Positions 9,200 through 18,247 of a stretch of 32,503 nt of DNA are shown here, piece after piece. The DNA is taken from positions 658,667-691,169 of the forward strand of contig BFEA01000624.1 in the NCBI GenBank assembly GCA_003427395.1. The letters are read 5' to 3'. Position numbers and translations under genes: made by a program. Numbering within the stretch: position 1 is the first letter of the stretch; every line of letters starts with the position of its first letter. This DNA comes from Chara braunii (lineage: Eukaryota > Streptophyta > Charophyceae > Charales > Characeae). A model generated the notes under the pieces. The model was not told the origin of the DNA, did not search any database, and worked only from the letters and a program-made list of their open reading frames with translations.

Positions 9200-10255
9200 T
9201 GTAAGGAACATGAGTATGGACGAAGCACAGAAATCCAGAATGCAAAATCACACTGAAGTCCAAGTATTCAAAGCCAAGGCAGATAGCACATGGAACCGAG
9301 TAACCATCCCATTGAGAATGATACAGAAGAATCGTGAGTCAATTTCCATGCCCACCAGGGCGACACCAACAGCATAACCCAAATGTAGCTCTCTCTTGTG
9401 AATGGCGCCAGGTGCCCTATCTACTCTACAGCCTATCCAACAACTACAGCAATGAACAGCAACCAGACAACTTGACTACCAGCGAGTGATGATGTCAACA
9501 CCAATGCAGACCTCCACCATCACCAGGTATGTGTTCTCTTCCCCACACTCTCCCTTGTTACCCACACAGCGCCCTTCACCTCCAAAGTACCACCTTCGCC
9601 CTCACCTCCCCTGCACCCTCATGCGGCCCGGCTATGGCCGCCAGTGACCTGCACGCAGGCAGCGCCCTACCGCCTAGCGCTGGCCTGCCCTGTCTTAGCG
9701 CAGCGCTGCTCTGCATAGCGCTGCACACTTGCATCTGCACAGCGTGCCCACATATGCCAGCATTGACCAAGATCCCTGCTGCCTCGCCCTGCTTGCCTAC
9801 ATGCCAATGCAGCATGTGGGCGGCCTCCCAGCCTGCGACCGGGACCCAGAGGCTGAAGCCTTCCCGATACAGTTGGGCCCTGGAGTAATGCAGTTGCGCC
9901 TCTCTTCTCAAGGCCTGCGGCCAGATTCAGATAGTGGGCCGATTTTCCCTTTGGCATTTCGGCCTCTCTACCCAGCATGCATTGTCGGCCTCACGTTCNA
10001 GTGCCCAGGGCCTAACTAACTCAGAGGCCCTGGGCATTTCAGCATTTGCTGAAATCCGAGACTCGGTGCACTCCAACCAACTGGCGTGCTGCAACTGTAT
10101 AGACCCCACTTCGTGAAATGTTGGCCGAGAGGGCTCTTGTTGATTTGCTGGCCCGCCTTCACTTAGGGCGGGCAGTAGGCTTGCTGGGGCCTGGGGCCTT
10201 AGCCCAGAACATGTACATCATGGCAAGGCCCCTACTTGAGGGCTCAATCCTCACA
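9200..10255 (-). repeat. 5' LTR of element A
   Basis: A 1056-bp copy of 1520-2565, adjacent to the primer-binding site and therefore the promoter-bearing LTR. The two hairpins are conserved here: 10003-10035 with perfect 10-bp arms, then 10036-10055 with perfect 8-bp arms. It has small insertions against the left copy near 10191-10197 and 10230-10237. I could not place a convincing TATA box. Confidence 0.95.
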
Positions 10256-10259
10256 GAAG
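10256..10259. repeat. target-site duplication of element A, right copy
   Basis: GAAG (or AGAAG, counting the terminal A of the LTR) matches 1515-1519. Confidence 0.8.
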
Positions 10260-10690
10260 TGGCATCGCCACACCAACTCCCGAAAATCACAGTCAGAAAG
10301 AATTTGGAGAGCGGTCAGAATGCGGTTCTTGGGAGTGCTCTGGAACTTTGTGGATCACCCCGCCTGCAAAGCACCCGATTTGAGGAGTGGTCCAAGGCTC
10401 CTCCGACTTCGGCCCCAAACTGGAGAGTGCGCCTCGACCGACAACCATCTGTTGCCACTATTTTGTCGTCTGCGCTCTCCAAAAAATGTCGGGCCTCATC
10501 TGACAAATTGGAGACTGCCAACCTTGGAGAGCGCAGTGTGGCGATGAGCCCTCTCGAAAGGCTTTTTCACATCTCCCGCGTTCGTGAGTGCTCCCGAACT
10601 TTTTTGTGTTTTTGGGATAGGTGTGGTGAGGCCCCTATTCTCCTCACAATCTGACACTTTGACCTATTAAGTTATATTCGCCGTGGTCCC
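10260..10690. other. repeat-rich flank with a dispersed TTGGAGAGCGC motif
   Basis: The motif TTGGAGAGCG occurs at 10304-10313 and 10524-10533, with a looser form near 10422. A 13-bp perfect inverted pair is at 10470-10482 and 10524-10536 (CTGCGCTCTCCAA). The plus-strand open frame across it begins inside the LTR and has no domain, so I do not call a gene. Confidence 0.5.
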
Positions 10691-10728
10691 GACTCTGTCT
10701 TGTTTACCATTTTTGCCAAGCCAGTATG

Positions 10729-10804
10729 CTCACTATCGGACTTGAACCAATAACCCGTAGGAACATATTTTTAAGTCTGTCGTGCTTACCATTTTCACGG
10801 TGAG
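10729..10804 (-). other. tRNA-Leu(UAA)-like sequence, degenerate
   Basis: On the minus strand the sequence starts CTCACCG, has ATGGTAAGCAC like the D-arm of a bacterial or organelle-type tRNA, then GACTTAAAAAT like the anticodon loop of tRNA-Leu(UAA). A variable region follows, then a T-arm with five pairable positions around GGTTCAAGTCC, and finally TAGTGAG pairing with the start at five or six of seven positions. A partial second copy of the D/anticodon half lies at about 10691-10717. It could be a decayed organelle-derived tRNA or the head of a SINE. Confidence 0.45.
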
Positions 10805-10809
10805 TTTTT

Positions 10810-11130
10810 TTCAATTTTTAAAAATCAAATTCTTGTTTGACTCATCTACGTGGCCATCCTAAAAACATTCGAATCAAGTTATCCCATCTGAAGATTGTGT
10901 AAAGGTAACAAAAAGAAAAAAGCAATAGCACCTATTTTGGTTTATCATTGCTTGCTGCTCGCATTTTTTCTGTGTGACGCTGTGGTGAGTGACGTGGTTT
11001 TGGAACTGCAGTCATAATTTTTGGCCTGACCGATGATGTCTCGCCTGAGATTCAGACTGCCCGGTTGATGTGAGGGACGCCATGCCCGCTTCCTGGCTTT
11101 GTAATATAAGGGACACCGGGCCCGGTTCCC

Positions 11131-11176
<46 letters not shown>

Positions 11177-11202
11177 AACAAAATATATGTTATGCCAAAA
11201 AC
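10810..11202. other. non-coding stretch ending in poly-A and the gap
   Basis: No gene seen. A run of about 38 A at 11135-11172 precedes the assembly gap. If biological, it could be the tail of a retroposon whose body lies to its left. Confidence 0.4.
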
Positions 11203-12032
11203 NNNNNNNNNNNNNNNNNNNNNNNNNNNNNNNNNNNNNNNNNNNNNNNNNNNNNNNNNNNNNNNNNNNNNNNNNNNNNNNNNNNNNNNNNNNNNNNNNN
11301 NNNNNNNNNNNNNNNNNNNNNNNNNNNNNNNNNNNNNNNNNNNNNNNNNNNNNNNNNNNNNNNNNNNNNNNNNNNNNNNNNNNNNNNNNNNNNNNNNNNN
11401 NNNNNNNNNNNNNNNNNNNNNNNNNNNNNNNNNNNNNNNNNNNNNNNNNNNNNNNNNNNNNNNNNNNNNNNNNNNNNNNNNNNNNNNNNNNNNNNNNNNN
11501 NNNNNNNNNNNNNNNNNNNNNNNNNNNNNNNNNNNNNNNNNNNNNNNNNNNNNNNNNNNNNNNNNNNNNNNNNNNNNNNNNNNNNNNNNNNNNNNNNNNN
11601 NNNNNNNNNNNNNNNNNNNNNNNNNNNNNNNNNNNNNNNNNNNNNNNNNNNNNNNNNNNNNNNNNNNNNNNNNNNNNNNNNNNNNNNNNNNNNNNNNNNN
11701 NNNNNNNNNNNNNNNNNNNNNNNNNNNNNNNNNNNNNNNNNNNNNNNNNNNNNNNNNNNNNNNNNNNNNNNNNNNNNNNNNNNNNNNNNNNNNNNNNNNN
11801 NNNNNNNNNNNNNNNNNNNNNNNNNNNNNNNNNNNNNNNNNNNNNNNNNNNNNNNNNNNNNNNNNNNNNNNNNNNNNNNNNNNNNNNNNNNNNNNNNNNN
11901 NNNNNNNNNNNNNNNNNNNNNNNNNNNNNNNNNNNNNNNNNNNNNNNNNNNNNNNNNNNNNNNNNNNNNNNNNNNNNNNNNNNNNNNNNNNNNNNNNNNN
12001 NNNNNNNNNNNNNNNNNNNNNNNNNNNNNNNN
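11203..12032. other. assembly gap (830 N)
   Basis: A continuous run of N. Any open frame crossing it is meaningless. Confidence 1.
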
Positions 12033-12708
12033 CGAGATGTCTCGGCCACACCCCAGATTGGCCACAGCCGAGATTCGCAGGCACTACCCTTCACAGGCAA
12101 ACGCGAAGTCTCAAGAGTAGCCTACTCAGACGAAGTGGGGGGCTCGGAGCAGGGATGGCGGCCAAAAAAAGAAGAAAAAAAAGAAGAAATAAAAAAGTAA
12201 AGAAACGAGGAACTTCGAATCCACCTACGTCGGGAAGGCCCTCACGTCACCAGTGCTTTGAGGATGTGAGGAACATGAAACAGGTCGTTTTTCTTTTTTT
12301 TTGTTTCTTGTTGTGAGGTCCTTGTAGCGCCCTGCCAGCCAGGCAGGGCGAATTCCACGCGAGCTGCCTGGCTTCATTCAGTTCCAGACAAGTACTCTAG
12401 CATCCTGTATCGGACGGCAATCACAGCATAAGGGATGTTTTTTTTTTTGTTTTTTTCTGCTGTTCGTGGATAGAAGAGGGCCCTGAGTGAACTGCTGCCA
12501 GCCCGAGTTTCAAGTGCAATTGAAACTCGGGCACTGACTAAACTGCTAAAAGGCAGTTTCAAATGCAATTACAAACTGTTTTCGTGACTGCGCGGTAGTT
12601 ACCCCAAAGAAAAAAAAATAAAAAACAAATTGAAGAACTCTGAACCACCCTACTTTGAAAAACAGCAAAAAGAAAAGGATAAAAAGAAACCTCTGATGGT
12701 ATGAGAAT
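12033..12708. other. non-coding stretch with strong hairpins
   Basis: No coding domain. A perfect 9-bp hairpin CGCCCTGCC/GGCAGGGCG with a 5-base loop lies near 12330-12352. A perfect 13-bp hairpin is at 12501-12532 and a looser relative of it at about 12552-12579. Confidence 0.6.
12501..12532. repeat. perfect 13-bp inverted repeat
   Basis: Arms 12501-12513 (GCCCGAGTTTCAA) and 12520-12532 with a 6-base loop. A diverged copy of the same AGTTTCAARTGCAATT core follows at about 12552-12579. Confidence 0.9.
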
Positions 12709-12966
12709 AATGATACATAGGGGGAGGGGTAATAGGGGAGGCACAGGGACTGGCCACTCAGATGATGCTCGGTCCCTCTGCTACCGGCTGTTCACTGACC
12801 GGTGTCCCCCACTGGGGGTTCCCTGAAGGCAATAAGGCCACCCTCGGCTGAAAAGGCCACCTGGTGTCAGATTAGACACAGGATTGATTTTACCTGGGCT
12901 GGTTAGTCCGATGATAATACCTCAATGCCATCGCCCTTTTGAAAAAAAAAAAAAAAAAATGATACA
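12709..12966 (+). mobile_element. short poly(A)-tailed retroposon with target-site duplication
   Basis: A body of about 240 bp ends in GCCATCGCCCTTTTG and a run of about 18 A. It is flanked by the 9-bp direct repeat AATGATACA at 12709-12717 and 12958-12966. A poly(A) tail plus a target duplication is the hallmark of LINE-machinery insertion. There is no Pol III box, so it is more likely a 5'-truncated LINE 3' end than a SINE. I cannot tell whether it belongs to the LINE at the right end of the window. Confidence 0.8.
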
Positions 12967-13226
12967 ACGGAAAGGGTTGTGTTCCACTTGGGAGTAGAAT
13001 GTGTCAGTAGAATGTGTCAGTAGAATGTGTCAGGAGAGAGCAGTCACTGCTTTGCTTTTTTTGGTAGATGTCATCATTGAACTCACCAGCCCTCATTCAT
13101 AATGATTTATTTTGCTCACCTGGTCGCTGTTTTATTTCAACGCCTGTTTTGGTTCTTTGGTCGGGATGGCCACCTTAGAGAGTGATCTCTAAAGACGAGC
13201 GTTGTCTTTGGTCAACAACTAGTACA
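12967..13226. other. non-coding stretch
   Basis: It contains three close copies of AGTAGAATGTGTCAG at about 12992-13032 and a 7-bp hairpin TTAGAGA/TCTCTAA near 13174-13191. No gene seen. Confidence 0.6.
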
Positions 13227-13400
13227 TGTGACGCGCAACGTCACGCCCTGCGGTGTCTTTCGTTCGGAGTGCTATGGGTGCAGAAAGGGGGGCCCGAAAA
13301 ACAGCAAGATGGGGTGTGCCAAGGATTTTTGGAAAGTTGAGTGTGGGGACACAGACGGAACTGAAATCCCCCGTGTTGGTCTGATGAAGTGAGAGATCTG
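13227..13400 (+). repeat. LTR-start-like repeat, copy 1
   Basis: It begins TGTGACGCGC and shares, in order, CACGCCC, GGGGGCCCG, GGTGTGCCAAGGATTTT, GGAAAGT and CGGAACTG with 25476-25620. TGTGACGC is a common start of Ty3/gypsy LTRs, so these are probably LTR fragments of one family. The far end is not defined. Confidence 0.55.
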
Positions 13401-13689
13401 GCTGGTTTCGGTGCGGGCTTGGAGTAGGCGCGCGCGGGGTTCGTGACGTTGGGAAGTTTAAATTCAATCCAGGAAGTAGTGTCGGACTTCCCACCGTGCC
13501 ACGGCTCGGCGTTTGGAGTTGAAGGGAGCGGGCACGTGTTTAGTATCCCGCTTTCGCACCAGCTCCCGACGCCGCACACTACACAATTCTGAATCCGACA
13601 TGGACGGTCTCAATCGCGTGGCCCTTTCCTTGTGCTCGTCCTCGTTCCGTGTTCGGTAATGAAAACCCCTTTGACTGGTAGTGCTCGAG

Positions 13690-13806
13690 ACGTTGGCCTA
13701 TGAAACCGCGTGTTCATTGAACGCGGGTTTTCCGTTCAGAAACTGAACCGAATGCACGCGCGTGCAATGAACGCGACCGAACGGGGAGTTCAATCCCGCG
13801 GGAAAA

Positions 13807-13837
<31 letters not shown>

Positions 13838-14445
13838 AACTCCAAAAAACATTATGGTATGAAGAACAATAAAATAAACAACATTTGCCTGAGCATTACA
13901 TCGAAATTCGTTACGAAATTGGAAATAAAAATAGAAAACAGAAAATAGAAAAAAGTATTGAAATTAGTGAGTGCGCGAGTACGTTTGTGACACTGCCATC
14001 TTTGGCGATTTTTTCTTGTTTTTTGGCAGAGCCAAATGCCCTAAACTTTTACAGATGTGTACTTCACATTATACAAAACTTATAAAAAAAGTGAAAAAAA
14101 AATAATAATTTTTTTTAGGTGCGAAATAAAATGAAAACAGAAAATAAAAAGTAAAAAAATCAGTGGGCCAACACGATTTGACATCGCCAACTTTGGCGAT
14201 TTTTCATTTTTCTTTGCCTGAGCAAAATGAACCCAAAATTAACAAGAATGTACCCCACATCATAGAGAACTCATAAAAAAAACATCAGAAAAAAACAAGT
14301 TATTTTTAGGCATCGAAAAAAAAAAAAAAAATGAATAAAAAATAAAAATTTAATTAAACGCCATTCAATTTTGAACATGAATTTTAATCCGCGTTCAAAC
14401 ACACATTTGAATGCGAACGCACGTTCACGGCGTTCGAACGGTTAC
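13690..14445. repeat. GAACGC-rich repeat, copy 1
   Basis: The left part is dense in GTTCA/TGAAC and GAACGCG motifs, including the inverted pair GTTCAGAAACTGAAC near 13735. The centre is A-rich. The right end (14404-14445) matches 31303-31344 at 37 of 42 bases and ends in CGGTTAC in both, implying a shared element terminus. Confidence 0.65.
13988..14325. repeat. two diverged tandem copies of a ~190-bp unit
   Basis: Units starting TGACACTGCC (13988) and TGACATCGCC (14179) keep the same order: a TTTGGCGATTTTT block, a GAGC..AAATG block, a GTAC..CACAT block, an ACT(T/C)ATAAAAAAA block, and TTTTTAGG near the end. The second unit carries the perfect palindrome TCGCCAA-CT-TTGGCGA at 14183-14198. 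Confidence 0.75.
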
Positions 14446-15640
14446 ATAGACGTAATCAATCACTACACAGGGTGTTAGGCCAATGGGGTGCCACCGCCGA
14501 CCACTGGATGGCGATCAACTAGTTAAATGGTAGTAGCAGCGAGTACGGCGGAAAGTGCGTATCCACAATGACAAACCCAGCGCCGAAAAACCCAGAACAC
14601 CGATTTTCAGGGGGGAAATAATATTGCCCACCGATCTTTGCGACGACTTCATGTATGTCCCACTCACAGATACGCATCCTGTCCTCGTTACACGGGAAGG
14701 GGCGGAGAGGGAATACAGGAGGTTGGCGCCCAGTCGGGTTAGGCCCGTTAGTCCATATGGCAAACAATCAAGGATATTTTAACCGTTCATCGCATGCATG
14801 CAGTCTTAGCAATCTAATCAAAAAGGCCAGAAAGGAGAAAGAGAGGGTTCGACCCAGTTCGTGCGGGGCGAAATCGCATATGTACTTGCAACACTTCTTC
14901 GGTAATCACAAATCAAGCATTCGTGCATCTCCAAATCCCGACAACATTGCCTCTGCCATCGACTCGTCTCAATCAAGAAGGGTTTCGTACCCGTTCATTC
15001 CCATCTTCCATGCATTCATTCACTATGGAAGGTGCGAAAATGACAATCATACGATGCCTCAACAGGGTTGTGTTACGGACACAAATCCTTAACAGTTTAT
15101 ACACACGCACCCACCGTTCACAAGACAAACCCCGAGATCTATGGACTACCGAGGAAACTAATGGATGAGTTCCGGAACAAAGCATTCCAACCACACAGCC
15201 ATCATGCGCCCAAATATTGACTTATTATGTAGAATCATTCACATCACGGAAGAAGAGGAAGGAGGAATGAGACAGTGCCAGATGGGAACACTAAGATCGG
15301 AGAGAAGAGTTACCCTGAGATGGAGAAAGAAAAAAGAGCTCCGACTTTACTGCCGCAAAATTCACACCAAAGAATAGAGTCGCAACCAAGAGGGCGCACT
15401 TGCCACCAAATTCCAACACGGCCCCGGGCCAGTCATCCACTAAACTCAGATCACATGTCCGCATTCTGATACTGACGATCCCGCCCGTCACGTATCATCC
15501 TCCACCACTGCGATCGTCACCCCGCCAACTTAATCTTGATGTGGCTTGCCTGGATCCCACAGTCCATCATGGCGATCTAGCGCATCGCCCGCCAGTTTAC
15601 AGTCATCTCATCAGGACTTTCCGACTTGCACTGTACACAC
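14446..15640. other. non-coding stretch, possibly U5/R part of element B's terminal repeat
   Basis: Short open frames exist on both strands at 14515-14782, but neither shows a domain. The rest has no clear coding potential. If 15709-15716 is the TATA box of the LTR described below, part of this stretch would be its transcribed portion. Confidence 0.35.
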
Positions 15641-15699
15641 CACCTAGCCACTACTTCCCGGAAGCTGGCCGATGAGTTGAGAGAGAGTTTTGCAGAGGC

Positions 15700-15845
15700 G
15701 TCGGCGAAATTTATAGTTGTGAGAAGGGAGAGAGACGCGGAGAAAGGCGGAGGGTGAGGCAGAGGAGGGTATATGAGAGTTTGAGAGTGGCCGTCCGTCG
15801 AAAGCCATGTTGATCCCTCCTAACTCGTCTTCAACCAATCAGAAT
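15700..15845 (-). promoter_or_regulatory. possible LTR promoter: TATA and CCAAT boxes
   Basis: Minus-strand CTATAAAT at 15709-15716 with a CCAAT box (inverted relative to transcription) at 15835-15839, about 125 bp upstream. The same arrangement (27431-27438 and 27584-27588) occurs in a diverged relative. This is consistent with a minus-strand U3 promoter but rests only on motifs. Confidence 0.35.
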
Positions 15846-16045
15846 CGTCTCGCAGTAAGAACTTACACGACGCTTCTCCTTGGCTAGATGGGGAGAGAGG
15901 ATTGACTGGGTTTTCGAGCGCGGATCTGAGAGCGGAAAGAAGAGGAGCGCGAAGGATAGCACGAAATGGGCCCAAGATTCAGATAATCAACAAGGAGAAA
16001 AAGAGCGCGTGCTGAGAAGGAGAGGGAAAACGAGTTACAGGGGGA

Positions 16046-16583
16046 GGGAGCGAGAAAGCGTGTGCGCGCGGAGAAGGACGGTGAGAGGAGCGCGGGGAGG
16101 AAGAAGGAGGGAGTTTGCTAGCATGGCGCCGATCGACAGAAGGGGAGTGGCACCACGACAGTTGCAGTTTTTCCCAATTTTATGCTAGTTCAAAAATTGA
16201 AAGCACCATATCTGCGCGCAAAATAGGCGCGGGAAAGAAAGTCTTCCGTCAATCCATATTCCTACAAGAATTTCCCAGAGTTTTCAAGGTCGAGGCCGAG
16301 AACATCCGCGCACGGAAGGTCGCGCGGCATTCTATTAATTCCGAGATTTCTAACTGTCGAGCCAAATTCCAAGCGCACTCGTTAAGGCGCGCGAAATTCC
16401 CAAGCCTTTTCGAAAAACGGAAAAAAAAGGAACTGACAGATTCCCACAAGGTACCTTTAATTGGGCACAGACAAGAGGGGGGGGGATCTCGAAGTCGAAC
16501 TGTACACTTCTGGATGCAGAGAAAACACGGGAAAAAGGAAGGGGTCCGAAAGATGGCGCAGGTCTAGAAGCTAGTACGTCACA
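16046..16583 (-). repeat. terminal direct repeat flanking element B, left copy
   Basis: 538 bp closely similar to 23516-24054 in the same orientation. The minus-strand start is TGTGACGTACTAG, consistent with an LTR 5' end. No polypurine tract precedes it, which weakens the LTR reading. It sits in a 16-bp perfect palindrome, CGTCACATATGTGACG, at 16578-16593. Confidence 0.75.
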
Positions 16584-16865
16584 TATGTGACGCGCAGGGA
16601 GTTCCAAATTTATGGGATCTCCTGATTGCATGCCATGGCAGGGGAGGAAGGAGGAGAGAAGAGAGGATGCATGAGAAACCAAGTGTATCAGGAGGACAAG
16701 CGTTCACATCAGCGCGGATAGTTGAGCAAGAGTTCATGTTGACGCCAACGTCAATTGCAATTTTTTCGCGAGTCTGGTGGCTTGAGCTGCTAGAACCGCC
16801 AGGGATTGTCCAGGTGATGCCATCATCGTCTGCTGATTCTCTGTGTGCTTTGCACCCTTGCCTCG

Positions 16866-17459
16866 TTATTGGAAATCCGCCCGCCGGTAGTCGACAAGGA
16901 GGGGAGGATGGGGGGGCTGGGGCCTGTCTGATGGGAACGGAGGGAAATAATCCTCCGCTTCATCACTGAGATCGACGAAATATACGATCCGATGTGCGCG
17001 GGGGAAACGATGATTGGATCGAGATAGGGAAAGGAGGTAATCGGGGTATAAGGAGGGAATAGTGCGGAGGACGTTATCCCTTAGGGACTCGTAGTCCTCC
17101 ATAGCAGGAAAGGTCCCGGAAACGACACAGTACAACTCCATGTGGTTGAACCGTGCCTAGGCGACACCAAAGAGGATGATATTGAGATGGAAGGAGGGGG
17201 ATTGATGCGGGAAGATCGTGCAAAGGAGGCGAGCGGCGAAGTGATGGCTGAAGAGGCGGCTGGCGAAGACGCGATAGTCCAGGGGGAACTCAAGGTAGGG
17301 GAGAGATCGGAATCGGAGGAAATCAAGAGGGCGGTGGTCGACGGGACAAGGACGGTACGTCAGGGCCGGGAGGAAGACGCGGACGAAGCGCGGAGGGGGT
17401 GGAAGCGGCTGGAGAAGGTGAGAGAGGGCGGCGGCGCCGGGGGAAGGTTGGTGTGCCAT
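16866..17459 (-). pseudogene. unrecognised ORF piece 3 downstream of element B integrase
   Basis: Frames 17157-17459 and 16866-17141 are in the same phase, separated by the stop at 17157-17159. The second piece reads like a globular protein (YESLRDNVLRTIPSLYPDYLL, then RIVYFVDLSDEAEDYFPPF). I recognise no family. A hydrophobic stretch (RLLCTIF, then HLNIILFGVA) is too short and broken to call a membrane segment. Confidence 0.45.
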
Positions 17460-18150
17460 CGTGCCGGCTAGCGGCGTCCGAAGGGACAGCGGGATTCAAG
17501 GTCGATCCTCCTTGAGCAAACAGCGACGCTTGCGAGGTCTCCCGAGGTTCAGGCGCCGATGCCTCTCCTTCTTCCTTGAAGGTTGACCGTGCTTCTGGCT
17601 CTTCTTCCTCCGATAGCCTGGCGATGGCTATACGACCCGGGTCGTCGTCTGATGGCAACTCCCCATTCTCCCGATGCGCCTGCCAAAACTCGTTGAAGTC
17701 GGAGTTATCCGGTGCAAGCTCGTCTAGATCCAGGTAACACCAAGCCGTAGGATCGTGATCGCTTAGATACTGTCCGTAATCCTCCGTATAGTTCGCCCAG
17801 ATTACGGTTGGCGTCAACTTTCAGGTTCCGCTTGGTTCAGATCACTTGGATTGTAGGAGATGATGTCCGCCGGTAGATCGTCGACGAGCTGCGGCAAAAA
17901 GGTGAGAAGCTCGTAGGCGACCATGGCTCCCCCTCCCTTGGCGATCTCTCCACACAACAATCCCACCAACGTACCGTCGGTAGCCGACTCGTTCGGCCAC
18001 AGTTGCGCTAGTACCAACGAGATCTCGTGAGAGTGCTCCAGTTCCCGATTACTATAGTATCGTGACCAGTAGCACCTCACCGTGAGCATACACACACTAA
18101 CCGTTGTGAACTCAGTACACTTGCGGATGTAGGAAGAACTAAATGGGAGG
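17323..18150 (-). pseudogene. unrecognised ORF piece 2 downstream of element B integrase
   Basis: Frame 17814-18095 is open further up to about 18150. It reads like a folded domain (EISLVLAQLWPNESATDGTL, AMVAYELLTFLPQLVDDLP). It is followed after a one-base frame change near 17815 by 17323-17817 (WANYTEDYGQYLSDHDP, an acidic segment, then a Pro/Arg/Ser-rich tail). Continuity of composition across the frame change suggests one broken protein. No family recognised. Confidence 0.5.
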
Positions 18151-18247
18151 GTGGAGGAGGGGTGGATTTCTAGAGTGAGGAGGGGATTTGCCTAGGATGG
18201 CCAGATGATCGGGAGGTCGGAGGGGAGAGAGAAGGTGGAGAAGTGAT

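Larger units (their letters stand above)
1520..10255 (-). mobile_element. element A: full-length Ty3/gypsy LTR retrotransposon (chromovirus-like), disabled
   Basis: An 8.7-kb LTR retrotransposon transcribed right to left. The order on the minus strand is 5' LTR (9200-10255), primer-binding site, ~1.4-kb leader, gag, protease, RT, RNase H, integrase with a chromodomain-like tail, polypurine tract, 3' LTR (1520-2565). Integrase after RNase H defines Ty3/gypsy, and the C-terminal chromodomain-like segment points to the chromovirus branch. The LTRs start TG and end CA on the coding strand and differ by roughly 30 substitutions plus three small indels by eye (about 97% identical), so the insertion is not very recent. 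Frameshifts near 7275, 7190, 6625 and 4030 and stops at 3839-3841 and 3611-3613 make it non-autonomous. Confidence 0.95.

Noticed and set aside
10118-10654. 178-residue plus-strand frame
   Set aside because: It begins inside the 5' LTR and crosses the insertion boundary of element A, so it cannot be an old gene.
11187-12316. Long open frames crossing the N gap
   Set aside because: They exist only because N codons are not stops; the real sequence is unknown.
14724-14730. TGGCGCC, resembling a retroviral primer-binding site on the plus strand
   Set aside because: Only seven or eight bases match the usual site and no LTR end (CA) directly precedes it.
14515-14782. Small frames on both strands, one looking protein-like (GEIILPTDLCDDF)
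   Set aside because: Under 85 residues, frames compete on both strands, and no family is recognised.
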